Source of the DNA: Toxoplasma gondii ME49 | Taxonomy: Eukaryota > Apicomplexa > Conoidasida > Eucoccidiorida > Sarcocystidae | Assembly: GCF_000006565.2 (NCBI RefSeq) | Contig: NC_031473.1 | Coordinates: forward strand, 2,582,134 to 2,646,133 | Direction: 5' to 3' | Length of the DNA: 64,000 nt | Shown here: piece by piece, positions 21,922 through 31,800 of the stretch | Layout: the number at the start of each line of letters is the position of its first letter | Numbering within the stretch: the first letter of the stretch is position 1 | Program-made: the position numbers and the translations under genes | The notes under the pieces: generated by a model | The model's database searches: none | Told to the model about the DNA's origin: nothing | What the model saw: only the letters and a program-made list of their open reading frames with translations

Positions 21922-22983
21922 ATGGAAGAAGGGAAGAAAGAGAAGAGCCTGTCTGGACAGTCCAACGACCAAGGTGTTCAGTCGCGTCTCTCTCGAGTAT
22001 CTGCATGCGTTTCAAATCTCGCATCTGAGAGACGGAAGTCTTCGGGAGGAAACAGTCTCCGCGTTTCGCTGCCTCAGACTCGCTCTGCGTCTCTTCGGCT
22101 GTTCTCTCTCGTTTTCTGCTGTGGACTTTTTGCGGCCGTGGCTTCTGTTTGCGGGAAGCTTGCTCTCGACTTCCACTCTCAGGCGCCTCTCTCCCGTCTT
22201 TCTCTCGTCTTGGTGGATTGGTTGTCGCCTCTTCCTGGGTCTTCTTCGCCGTCTTGTTTTGCTTCAGAAGAAGAGGACGGAGGTGCGCAGAGTCGCGATC
22301 CAGACCGCGGAGAAGAGGAGCAGAGTCGCGATCCAGAACGCGAGGAAGAGAGACCGTCTGAAGGCTCTCCTCGAACTGAGAAGACCGGCGATGCGTGCAG
22401 AGGCCAGAGAGGAGAAGCTTCACCTTCTGTCGCGCGCCTTCCCTCTTCTCTTCTGTCGCTTCTTCATGCCATCTGGACCAACTGCTTTCTTGGGAGTTGT
22501 CACGCAGAAGCGACGAGAGCTTCTCTAGCTGGGGACAGAAACGCGTCGACACTCCTGCCGTCTTCCCCTTTGTCGTCTTCTTCGGCTTCCGAAGTCTTCT
22601 CGCGGAGATCGAAGCTGTCCGTCTCTCGCCCTCCTTCTCTGTGCGAAGGCGTTCTTCTTCTACCTTGCAGTCTGTTGCTGCTTCTCGGAATTCTGCGAGT
22701 CGCGCCTTTGCTGCTGATGGCCTTCTCCAACGCGCTTCTTCTCCACTGTCAGTTTCGCGCCCTGTTGGAGTCCGCAACTGCGTTTGTGCCTTCTGTCTTG
22801 ACGTTCGTCTTCAACTTTCTGCTCTCGGGGTGCTTCTCGGTCGTGGTTTTCGGAGAAGCTGTCTCTCTACGCTGGCTAGCTGGAGCAGGGGCGATGCTCA
22901 CCGGCGTCGGCCTCTTGATGCGTGCAACCGCAGACGAGGGAACGCGAAAGGCGGGAGAGAAGAAGGTGCGAAAGATCGACTGA
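21922..22983 (+). CDS. TMEM42/EamA-like membrane protein (353 aa)
   Basis: Single exon, starting at ATG 21922 in a good context (CGCCATGGA). EamA/DMT-type proteins are small multi-helix membrane proteins, many of them transporters; TMEM42 is a short eukaryotic member of unknown substrate. Hydrophobic segments lie at about residues 58-82 (with AAVASVCGKLAL, typical of the first helix), 243-275, 285-308 and 317-334. The C-terminal half carries the family pattern: a helix rich in small residues, then VVVFGEAVSLRW, then a glycine-rich last helix (LAGAGAMLTGVGLLM). Between helix 1 and helix 2 is an unusual polar loop of about 150 residues with a duplicated 11-residue unit (QSRDP...EEE; DNA 22288-22353). 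The last residues are basic. The next gene starts only about 400 bp downstream on the same strand. Family assignment is from pattern recognition, and substrate is unknown. Confidence 0.72.
   Translation: MEEGKKEKSLSGQSNDQGVQSRLSRVSACVSNLASERRKSSGGNSLRVSLPQTRSASLRLFSLVFCCGLFAAVASVCGKLALDFHSQAPLSRLSLVLVDWLSPLPGSSSPSCFASEEEDGGAQSRDPDRGEEEQSRDPEREEERPSEGSPRTEKTGDACRGQRGEASPSVARLPSSLLSLLHAIWTNCFLGSCHAEATRASLAGDRNASTLLPSSPLSSSSASEVFSRRSKLSVSRPPSLCEGVLLLPCSLLLLLGILRVAPLLLMAFSNALLLHCQFRALLESATAFVPSVLTFVFNFLLSGCFSVVVFGEAVSLRWLAGAGAMLTGVGLLMRATADEGTRKAGEKKVRKID
22288..22353 (+). repeat. Tandem 33-bp duplication in the TMEM42-like loop
   Basis: Two adjacent 33-bp units (22288-22320 and 22321-22353) both start CAGAGTCGCGATCCAGA and encode QSRDPDRGEEE and QSRDPEREEER. 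Being a multiple of three, the duplication keeps the frame of the polar loop. Confidence 0.8.
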
Positions 22984-23387
22984 ATCCTCGCTCTGGGCAG
23001 CCTCCTCTGTGCATTCCTCGATTTGTTCCCTGCGGCTGTCTGGAGAGGAACGGCAAGCAGGCTGAGGGCCAGAGGAACAGGCAGACGGACAGAGACGAGC
23101 GCGCGCGGAAAGAGCAGAGAGAACGACGCGGAGGGGAGAAGGGAACAGGAACGATCGAGAAGAAAGAAGACGCATTTCGCGGAACAGAGAGTAGGGAGAG
23201 ATACACGCAAGAACCACGGAGAAGAACGCTACCGCGTGTTTGGACTGGAGAAGGGAAGACCAGTCTCCAGCTCTAGAAAGAAGCCGTAGACAACGGACAC
23301 TGGAAGAGACGACCGCGACTTTTCTGTCAAGTGCGTCTCCCGTTTCTAAGTCGCACCCTTCTCTGACTTCCTTCCTCACATTCCCTC
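22984..23387. other. Short intergenic spacer
   Basis: Only 404 bp separate the stop of the TMEM42-like gene from the ATG of the TPR gene. It must hold a 3' UTR, a promoter and a 5' leader, or the leader starts inside the upstream gene. It is rich in GAGAG and GAAGA. I see no gene in it. Confidence 0.5.
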
Positions 23388-26252
23388 ATGATGTCGGACG
23401 GCCGAGGCGAAGCGTTGGACGCGGAGGCTGTGAGGAAGGATGAGGTCCCCACATCGGAGACTCACGACGCGTCTCCCTCCTTCACTGAAGTCGATGGAGG
23501 AGAGAGAGAGAAAGGCCGAACCGCAACGAGTACCGCCAATGCGCTTTCTCCCCTGGCAGCGGCCTCTTCTGCTCCCGACAACTGCGCAACTGACGGGTCA
23601 GTGGCACCGCGTATGGAAGCATCGTGCGCACATGGGCGTGGAGAAGAAACTCGAGAGATCTCTTCAGAAGAAAGCGAGATGAAGGAAGACATCAACGGGG
23701 ACAGGAGCGCTCTCTCCCAGAAGGATGCATACAGTGAAAATGGCAGTGAGCACGAGAGTGAGGATGCCGAAGACGATGGAGACTTGAAGCAGAAGGGCCT
23801 TGTGCTTTTTGAAAAACGAGACTTTGAGGGAGCAATCGATTGTTGGAAGCGCGGGCTGCGAGCGGTGAACTTTGTGCTGTCTAAAGACATCGGGGACGCC
23901 GAAAAAACAAGGGAATTTGAGAAGGTAAGGATAGAGAAATCAAAACACATCATGGGTCAGAGGGGCGCTCATGATGAACAGGCCTGAACGGTCTAGACTG
24001 TCGATGGAATGCGAAGAAGGAATCCATGTCGCGAGCTGCGTTGTCTCACTGTCGCTACACCGGGGGCGATCGCCCGAGATAGACAAGTTGGTCCAGTTCC
24101 ACCGTCGCGACAGAGCGCGAGGGGAGGGCAAGGGAGAAGCTTTTTTGAGTCAGTTTCAACGCAGCGTCACGTAGGAGAAACTACCTCTCAGGTGCGGTAT
24201 GAAATGGCGTTACGATCCGCTTGACGGCTTCTGAGCTACTGTTGGATCGTGAATGTTTCTATTTACCGAAGACAAGTTTTGCCGTGCGGCCGAGCCTAGT
24301 AAAGATGTGTGATGCGGGGCGCGCGCTTCCCTGTTTTCCATCCGCAGACGAAACGCAGTCGTGTGGGACGGCGTCTGTCCTTCCTCTCCTTTCTTTGAGG
24401 TTTTCTGCTACAGAGGGTGGACTGTCGATCTTTTTTTCGGGCGTCTTTAAAGGAACAGAGCGTTGCAAAGCACCCTAGACCCTGCCGGTGTCGAGCACCG
24501 AACAAGCTCGAGAGAACAGACTCGTCAGTTGAGACGCGGCAGTCAACAGAGGAATCAAATTCGAACGTTCACTGAATATTCGACTGAGCTCCTTTCCACA
24601 TGAAGAAAACGGTACACATACAGAAACTCTTGAAATGTCCACACACTCGGCGTGAGGGCCGCTGGACGCGTTTTTGAACAGTGCCGCGTCCACGTCTTGT
24701 TCTCTCTGCGCGTTTCCAGATGAAACTGTCTTACCTTCTGAATTTGTCGCTCGGCTCTCTAAAAGCGGAGCAATTCGGTGCGTGCGTCCGCTACTGCGAC
24801 GATGTCCTCGACACCGATCCCTTCCACCTCAAGGCTCTGTTTCGCAAAGCCCAGGTGAGGCAGTGTGCAGACACTGCGCGGTCTCCCCCACGACAGCCAT
24901 CTCCGCAGGACTTGTTCGTGGAAGGTATTTTCACGTATTCAAAGTTTTCTCGGCAAACCTTCGGAAGCCTGTCGACTAGAAAGTTCTTCGAGAACAAGTT
25001 TCCCAAAACAGTTCTCATCTCTACGAGTCATTTTGTTATCCGCCAGTGTATGCAAACAAACATATATATATATATATATTTGTAACTGTGTGTTCTTATG
25101 CGTCTTTTCAAATGTGCGTTGTGTTTGGTGGCATTTTCAGCATCCCTGAGACCTCCTAGTGTCTTTCCTGGTAGCTTGTTTCATCCAAACCAAGGCTGAG
25201 TGTCCGTCACATTTTTCTCTCCCTTTCCTGCATGCGCACCAGATCCCCGTTGTTTCTTTTGTCAGGCTTTGCACAGTTTGGGTCGTTTAGAGGATTCGCT
25301 GGCCATGGTGGAGAGTCTGTTGGACGCGCATCCGAACAATCCGGCTGCGGTGTCTCTGGAGCAGAAGCTGAAGCGTGAACTGCACGCGTACCGGAAGAAG
25401 GAGCGTCAGATGGCGAAGGTGATGCTCGAGAGTATGGATGCAGATCCGCGTTCAAACAGTGTCCCCCAGGCAGCCGGGTCAGTTGAAAAGAAAGGTTTTT
25501 TCAATAGGGTGAAGTCAGCTTTTGGATTTTCCAAAGAGGCCTCTTCGCCAGGGACGAGCCCGCAAGCGTCCTCTTCAGGGGCCTCTGCGTCACCTTCGCC
25601 CTTTCTGCCTTTCAGCGCCTTTCCGAGTTCGTCTGTAGCGGATGCTGTGCGTCAATTTGAAGGCGGAAATGCCGATAATCCTTTCGCGTCGCTCTTTGAG
25701 TGTCGCTCGCCCTTCGGGGCGGGAGGCCCTCAAGACCCGCAGAGGTTATCGCAGGACATGCGGGACCTGCAGCGACTCATGGAGTTGAATCAGCGCCTGA
25801 TGCAGAGCGGAGACGACGCTGGATTTTTCGAGAAAGTTCGCCTGGCCTGGGCCTTTTGCTGCTTCGCCGGTCGCGCCCTCTTCGACCGTGGATGGGCTGC
25901 ATGCAAGCGCAGGTGTACAGACACCTGCAGCAGGCGGAAGCGACCCGCCGAGCCATACTTCACAGTTTCCCCCCTAGGTCCCAAGGCTGCAGCTTCGCAG
26001 GTGCCCGCAGCGGGGTACGGCGTTCGTGACGCTTTCGCGGGAGAATCTTCTCGTGGAAAGAAGACAGAGGAAAACACAGCGAGTGCGTCTCCAGCATGCG
26101 GGCAGGAATCCCAGGTTCCCCGATTTGAAGAAGTGGATGACGGAGCGAGAGTGGCGGAGTCAGCGATAACAGGCGCAGCGGAAGGGATTGGAAAAGAAGG
26201 CGGGAAAGGCAGTGGAAAGAGTGTTGCGCGGCGACGTCGTCGGCACCTCTAG
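23388..26252 (+). CDS. TPR-domain protein of FKBP/AIP co-chaperone type (552 aa, no PPIase domain)
   Basis: Exons 23388-23924, 24720-24854 and 25266-26252, all phase 0 with GT-AG borders, total 1659 nt. A Glu/Ser-rich N-terminus of about 125 residues leads into three TPR motifs (about residues 128-275). These are KQKGLVLFEKRDFEGAIDCW; then KLSYLLNLSLGSLKAEQFGACVRYCDDVLDTDP; then HLKALFRKAQALHSLGRLEDSL followed by an EQKLKRELHAYRKKERQMAKVML helix. This order and the final charged helix are typical of the Hsp90-binding TPR of FKBP52 or AIP. Of the carboxylate-clamp residues, the Asn of TPR2 (LLNLS) and Lys/Arg of TPR3 (KALFRK) are present, but the TPR1 Asn appears replaced. The C-terminal half is Ser/Pro-rich, with a hydrophobic stretch (LAWAFCCFAGRALF) near residue 430, and ends in a basic RRRRRHL. 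Hsp90 or Hsp70 binding is an inference. A second in-frame ATG follows at 23391. Confidence 0.84.
25062..25080. repeat. (TA)n microsatellite in TPR-gene intron 2
   Basis: Perfect alternating TA run inside the 411-nt intron between exons 2 and 3 of the TPR gene. Confidence 0.85.
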
Positions 26253-28870
26253 GGTGGAGAGAGAAGTCCTGGGTGAAAGGCGGTTGAATTTTTCGGGAGT
26301 GTTCATGTCTTGATGGAGATTCGAGGAATCTCCGAACACGCGGCAGGAGTCTTCCTTTTTTGACACGTTACGGAACATAGACATGCGGACGGCTTTGCAT
26401 CGCCGTCCAGCGACTTGAAAGCACAGTTGTGCTATTCGAAAGTTCAGAAGACGACGATTCGCTGTTCTGATTATTGATACTTCAGTCTTTTTCCACTGCT
26501 TTATCCCGTGTCTCCTGAGCCACGGCGTTTCCGCAAGGCGTGGCGCGTCCACGGTTCTGTCAAAGCGTCGCTTTCCACCGGAGCTTCACTTTCGGATGAC
26601 CTTTCCTGTTGTCAAAAAGACACTGTGGCTGCGTCGAGCACCCGCAGCCTTCCGGGGAATTCGCGCTTCAGTGATTTGGCCGTTGTTTTTTAGAGCGTCG
26701 TCTCTCCTGTTAGCGACAGAAGTCTTACATACACTTCACCTGGTAGCCGTTTGCCTTATCGTGTTCGGAGGCTCTGCGACAATCGGCTTCTCCAGCCTCG
26801 GGGATAGTACCAAAAAGCTCACTTTTCCTTTTTCTGGCAAGATGAAAAGGTCGAAAAAAGCGGCCAAACTACGAGTAAGGAGGGGAACAGAATCGAGAGG
26901 CACGCGTGCGTTCTACTACGGTTCCGCCCTCCCTCAGCGACGGGATCTTTCTCCCGCTCACTTCTTGGCCAAGGATTTTCAAAGAGGAGTGACCTTAAAA
27001 TTCGCAAAGCATTTGCAGAAAAGTATGAAGAAAACACTGGCTCCCATCTTGTGTCGCGAAGGCAGCGCATACAGCAGGGGATTTGCTGGTCTCGGTGAAT
27101 GCTCGAGAAAAAAGTCCTACTGAGGTGCAGATCTGAGAAAGCCTCGACCCCGTCAGTTATTTGAACGTGGTACCGCGCAAAAAAAGGAACTTGACATTAC
27201 TAGATTTATACAAGGAAGGAAACCTCACGTGTCTAGATCGACGGGTACAGATTAACACACCTAACGATGAGTTAGGAAATTCATGCTGAAAGCAGGATCA
27301 GCTGTTGCGCCATTGACTGCCCCGACCTGGAGTGAATTGTTTATTTCTGTCACTGCAGAAAGCTGTTCTGTTGAAGTGAATTGGTGCAGCGCAAACTTAA
27401 AGCATTCAGCCAGGAGAGTCTCGTGCATGCGAAGCAACGGCTTCCATCTTCTTCTGTGTATCTGCTTTCCTGTTAACAACTGCTGAGGAAGATAAGCAGT
27501 CCTCAGGGATCCGCTCGACAAAAACAAATACTTAGAAAGGGGTGCCCAATTCAGGATAGGACTACTCCGAGAATCCTGGAAAAAAGTCACCAAATATCTT
27601 AGCAAGAAATTCGTACGCGGCAACTCTTGAGCAACGCGCAATGAAAACGAATTACACTTGAAGTCGCCCAACACTTGCAAACTTTTCCAGTGCCAGGGGC
27701 CGTCTGCTGTTTTACCAGGTACCCTGTCTTTGAGCCCACTGCTTAGAGTTGAAACCTCCGGAGGCTCCCGCAGAGAAGAAAAAAAATTGGAACAGAAGAC
27801 ACCCTTCAGTCGAACGTTGATAGGCCGCGAAGAGACAGAGACGATGAATCTGTCACCACTCTGTTTCCGTCGACGGGCTTTTCAGAAAACGAATGAACGC
27901 GGTTCTTCTGGGCAGAGAAGGGCTTTGCCCTAACGCAACACACCTGCGTGTCCTCCCATAAACAGAATCCGGATCCTCCAATATCCAATCTACGAACCCG
28001 CGCTGCTCTGACCTCGGTGACTTCCACGGGAAACGGATTCTCTATCGTACACGACCAAAACAGATTGCACCGTTGTTCCGACTGCCTGAAGCGGCCGAAG
28101 TGTTAGCAGTATTTTTACCAACGACGAGACCCGGAAACCAGCGCCGACGTTTCGCCAGGCTCCGCGCGCTGCAGTTTGCTTTTGACACATGCCCGCGAAC
28201 GCGAGACCCTGCTCCAAAGTAGGGCAGCCGTCTTTCTCAGGCTCTCGCGCGAGATATGACGCTCATGATTTAAACGGATAGGTGCGCACACAAATTTGCA
28301 ACCCAGCCTTTCTCTCTACATCTTGAGAGCTTGAGGCAAAATGACACTTCTACGCTAGTGCCTCCCCCTTCACGCACGTGGCATATAATGGAACGTACGC
28401 GTGGTGCTGCGGGAAAAAGAGTTCCTATCTCGATTGCAGGTTTACGCCAGACCGTGGCTTACGCAGGCTACCATTTATCCAAATGCAATTCCGCACAGAT
28501 CTAAGAACGAAATGACTAAATAGCCACGACGCACACCTTCTTGTCCTGTCCCTCAAGCTTCACAGCAAAGTAGTTCTGCGTCCTTTTCCTCCAACCCCGA
28601 TACGTTGAACACTGAAAAACACTTTGCCACCAGTCGAAAACAGCAGTGGATCTCCAGAAACGTCTTTTTCTACATGTGCTCAAAGCGACACCACATATTG
28701 CTTCATTCGATCCTCCAACTCAATCGGGGAGACAACCGCCGCGTCCGTACGCTTCCAAACCAAAACCCATCGGCGTCCTTTAATTCATCCACGCGACAGC
28801 GTATACACCGGACGCGAAATACCACTACACTGTAAAACTCTGCACAAGTTCGTGCTTATTTCGACTGTCT
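26253..28870. other. Convergent intergenic region; one doubtful ORF
   Basis: Lies between the 3' ends of the TPR gene (+) and the OTU gene (-). The longest frame is 26596-27123 (+), 175 codons, with a hydrophobic stretch near residues 28-65 and a very basic second half. It has no recognisable domain and sits where the TPR-gene 3' UTR is expected, so I do not call it a gene. Otherwise I see nothing but short overlapping frames. Confidence 0.45.
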
Positions 28871-31800
28871 TTACCTGCTGCTGGCAGTGTGTCTCAGCCA
28901 GTTTCCGATCCAACTGCCAGTCGACGCCACACCACCAGCATTTCCGTCAGAACTAACGAGACTTCCCACTCCGGAATTACGCTCTGCGGCATTGTTGCTG
29001 CTGGAGGGATTCCCCTTTCGTGCAAGACCCGCCACAGGTCTGACATTGTGCGGCAGATGCCGGGCGTACGCTATACCAGTGGCACTCGTTCCTGACGGCA
29101 CCCCACCTCGAGTTGCAAAACCTGCTCCCGCGACTACGGGATAGCTAGCCATCAGCTGCGAGGGGTCAACCTGTACATACACCCCATCTGGTCGCCGAAA
29201 GCAATGTTTCACCCCAGCATCGGAAGCGCTCGCAAGCCTCCAGGGATGCGAAGGCATTGTAGCATCGCCTGCGGAGAACACTCGAGGCACGAATGCCTGA
29301 GTTGCGGATGATTCTTTCGGCAACCCACGGGGATCGTTCGGCTGAATGCCCACGGCAAAAGCGGGACTAAAGGAGCTGCTCGCATCGCTGCCTTCAGACA
29401 ACTGTTTCCCGTTGGCTTTCCGCCACGCAACGCCGAAACTGGGATCTGCTTCCCGTGAGTTCTCTCTGCTTCCCTCCTCCTCTTTTACCGGTGTGCTAAA
29501 CATGCGGGCGAATTCGTCTGACGTCATCATACTGGACTCAAGAGAAGATTCAACTTTGGCGGATGATGATTTGACAAAAAGATTCATCTGGGGGTCCGGC
29601 GTCGGCCCTGACACCGGACGGTCTGTTTTTGTATCGCTTTCCAAAGACGCCAAATACGCATTTCGAGGCGCCGCAGATTTAGGCACAGCTGCTGTGGCTG
29701 TGCCAGGGGAGACGACACGGGTCACCACCCCGTTGGTCCGGCATAGAACGCCTCCCACACGCGACACATCTTGCGTTTTCACATATCCCCCACTCGCCGC
29801 GTCTGAAAACGGAACTCCCGCGCTGCCTGTGAGCCTGAACGCGCTGGTGGAGCTCGCGCTCGCCACGACAGCACGCCCAGACAGGACATTTAGTGATAGA
29901 GGTGACGAGGCCGCGACTCTCTGACTGTCTGCAGGAGTACCTCCAGCAGACCCCGCAGAGAATGGCCGCGCTCCCCTCGTGTCCAGGGTGGGAGAAATGA
30001 AAGTATCTCCAACTTTCTCGTCCTGGAACGTGTACTCTTGACGCAGATGCCTCGGTGACACAGGATTCGCGGGAACGACCGTCGAGACTGAAGAGGATCT
30101 CCGTGACGAAGACGCGATGGGCAGGCCGTTGTCAGACATAAACGACCCACCAGCCGCGGGGCCCGAGACGGTCGAGACGCCCTTCTCTGACACCGAGGGT
30201 GAGCTGCCCGCCGCGGCTGACCCTGCTTGCTGACTTGAGGACACCTTGTCCGTTTTTGTTCGGCTCTCTTGCCACAGTTGCTTCACCTTCTGCTGTGACA
30301 GATACTGTTGTCGCAGCCGCACCTGATCGGCAGTGTAGGTCTGTTGACTTGGCCAATACATCGGGCCTGCCGCCCCCCACCCGCCGGGGCGTGCGGGGGT
30401 CTCAACTTCTCCGTAAGCACTGAGGTACGGCGGACTTCCCACGAGGGGAACAAAGAACGGCGAAGTCACCTGACCCGACTTCGGACTCGCAGACACACCC
30501 ACGAGCGCCCTCTCTCCATCTGTGTGCATGGATCTAGAGACGGCCACTCGCCCCGGCCCTGCTGTCGAGCTACCGAGACGCCCAGCTGCAGCCACCTGAG
30601 ATGGTTCAGGGGCCTCTGAGGATGGCAGGACGAAAGCGGCTGTTCGCGGTCCGGAGGTCGTAGCCCGCGTCGCGGGCTCTCCGTGCTGAGCTGCGAGCAA
30701 ACCCCCAGCATCTTGGCGCCCTAGCCCAGCTGGGTACCCAGAGGCAGCTCGCCAGCATTCGCCAGGAGCGAGACCCAGCCTTTCGCTATCCACTCGCAGA
30801 CCGCCCCCGTTTTGCGAAAGCTGCAAGCCGGCTTGAAGTTCGTCCAGCGTCCCCCGCGAATTCACACGCACGGTGTAAGGTGGAAGCAGACAGGCTCTGT
30901 TTGCTCCAGTGGCCGGGGCCTTCAGGTTCCCTCCCGGCGCGCCAGCTCCTGGCGAAACGCCCAGGTGCTCAGACCTGTGTTTCTGAGCAAGCGCGGCTCG
31001 GTAGTCTTCAAACAAACTCCAGATGCGACTGCAGATTTCCTGGGCCTTCTTCTGCGGTCGGTTCTTCTGCATCGTCGACGCGGCTGCCTCCGCAAACAGC
31101 TGCCGCTGCTGCTGAGCGAGTTTCGCGAGATCTGCTGGATCCAAGCCCCACTCTTCAGCGAGCGCTCGCTGCTCCTTTGCATCCAGTTGAGCTGCGCTCT
31201 CTTGCTGCTGCATGAGCTGTTCCTCCAGTAGCAGCAGCCGCCGCAACCCAAGGTACTCAAGCGTTCCTACCCCGTGGTCTTGCGACAGTGGAAATGGAGT
31301 AGATCGACGCTGAACCTACGAACAACGCAGAAGTTGCGAGCCGAAGAAGGATCTCACATCCTTTCTGAGATGAGGGCACTACTGTGAACAACGTATTTGC
31401 AGTTTTTTCGAGGTTTGAGACGAAACAAGTCGCCAGAAATTCTGCGAAGAGTGTGGTGTGAAGCGACCAAGACCTGACAACGAACGAAGGAGCGCGAGAG
31501 GTGCTTAAACCAGAGAAGGACTCTGAACGGTTGCCATTTCGAGAAGCGCATGCGTAGCGAAGAAGCACTGACTCTCCGAGTTTCTGGGATGCTACAGTCA
31601 TTACAAACCTCCTTTCTCTAAGATCATATTTGGTGGTCAGTTGTACGAGGCAGACAGAAGCCGCCGCATGCAGCAAAGGATTCACCTCTGTCTACTCCTT
31701 ATCTCTGCATTTCTGAATAGCGACTTACTGAGGAATAATGGCCTGGAGTAGCACTCCAGATGAGACGAACGGTGAGCTTTCGTCCGTCTGGATCGTCCTC

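Noticed and set aside
26596..27123. 175-codon + frame with a hydrophobic stretch and basic tail
   Set aside because: No domain or splice context, lies in the expected 3' UTR of the TPR gene, and adjacent frames are also open. Could be revisited with transcript data.
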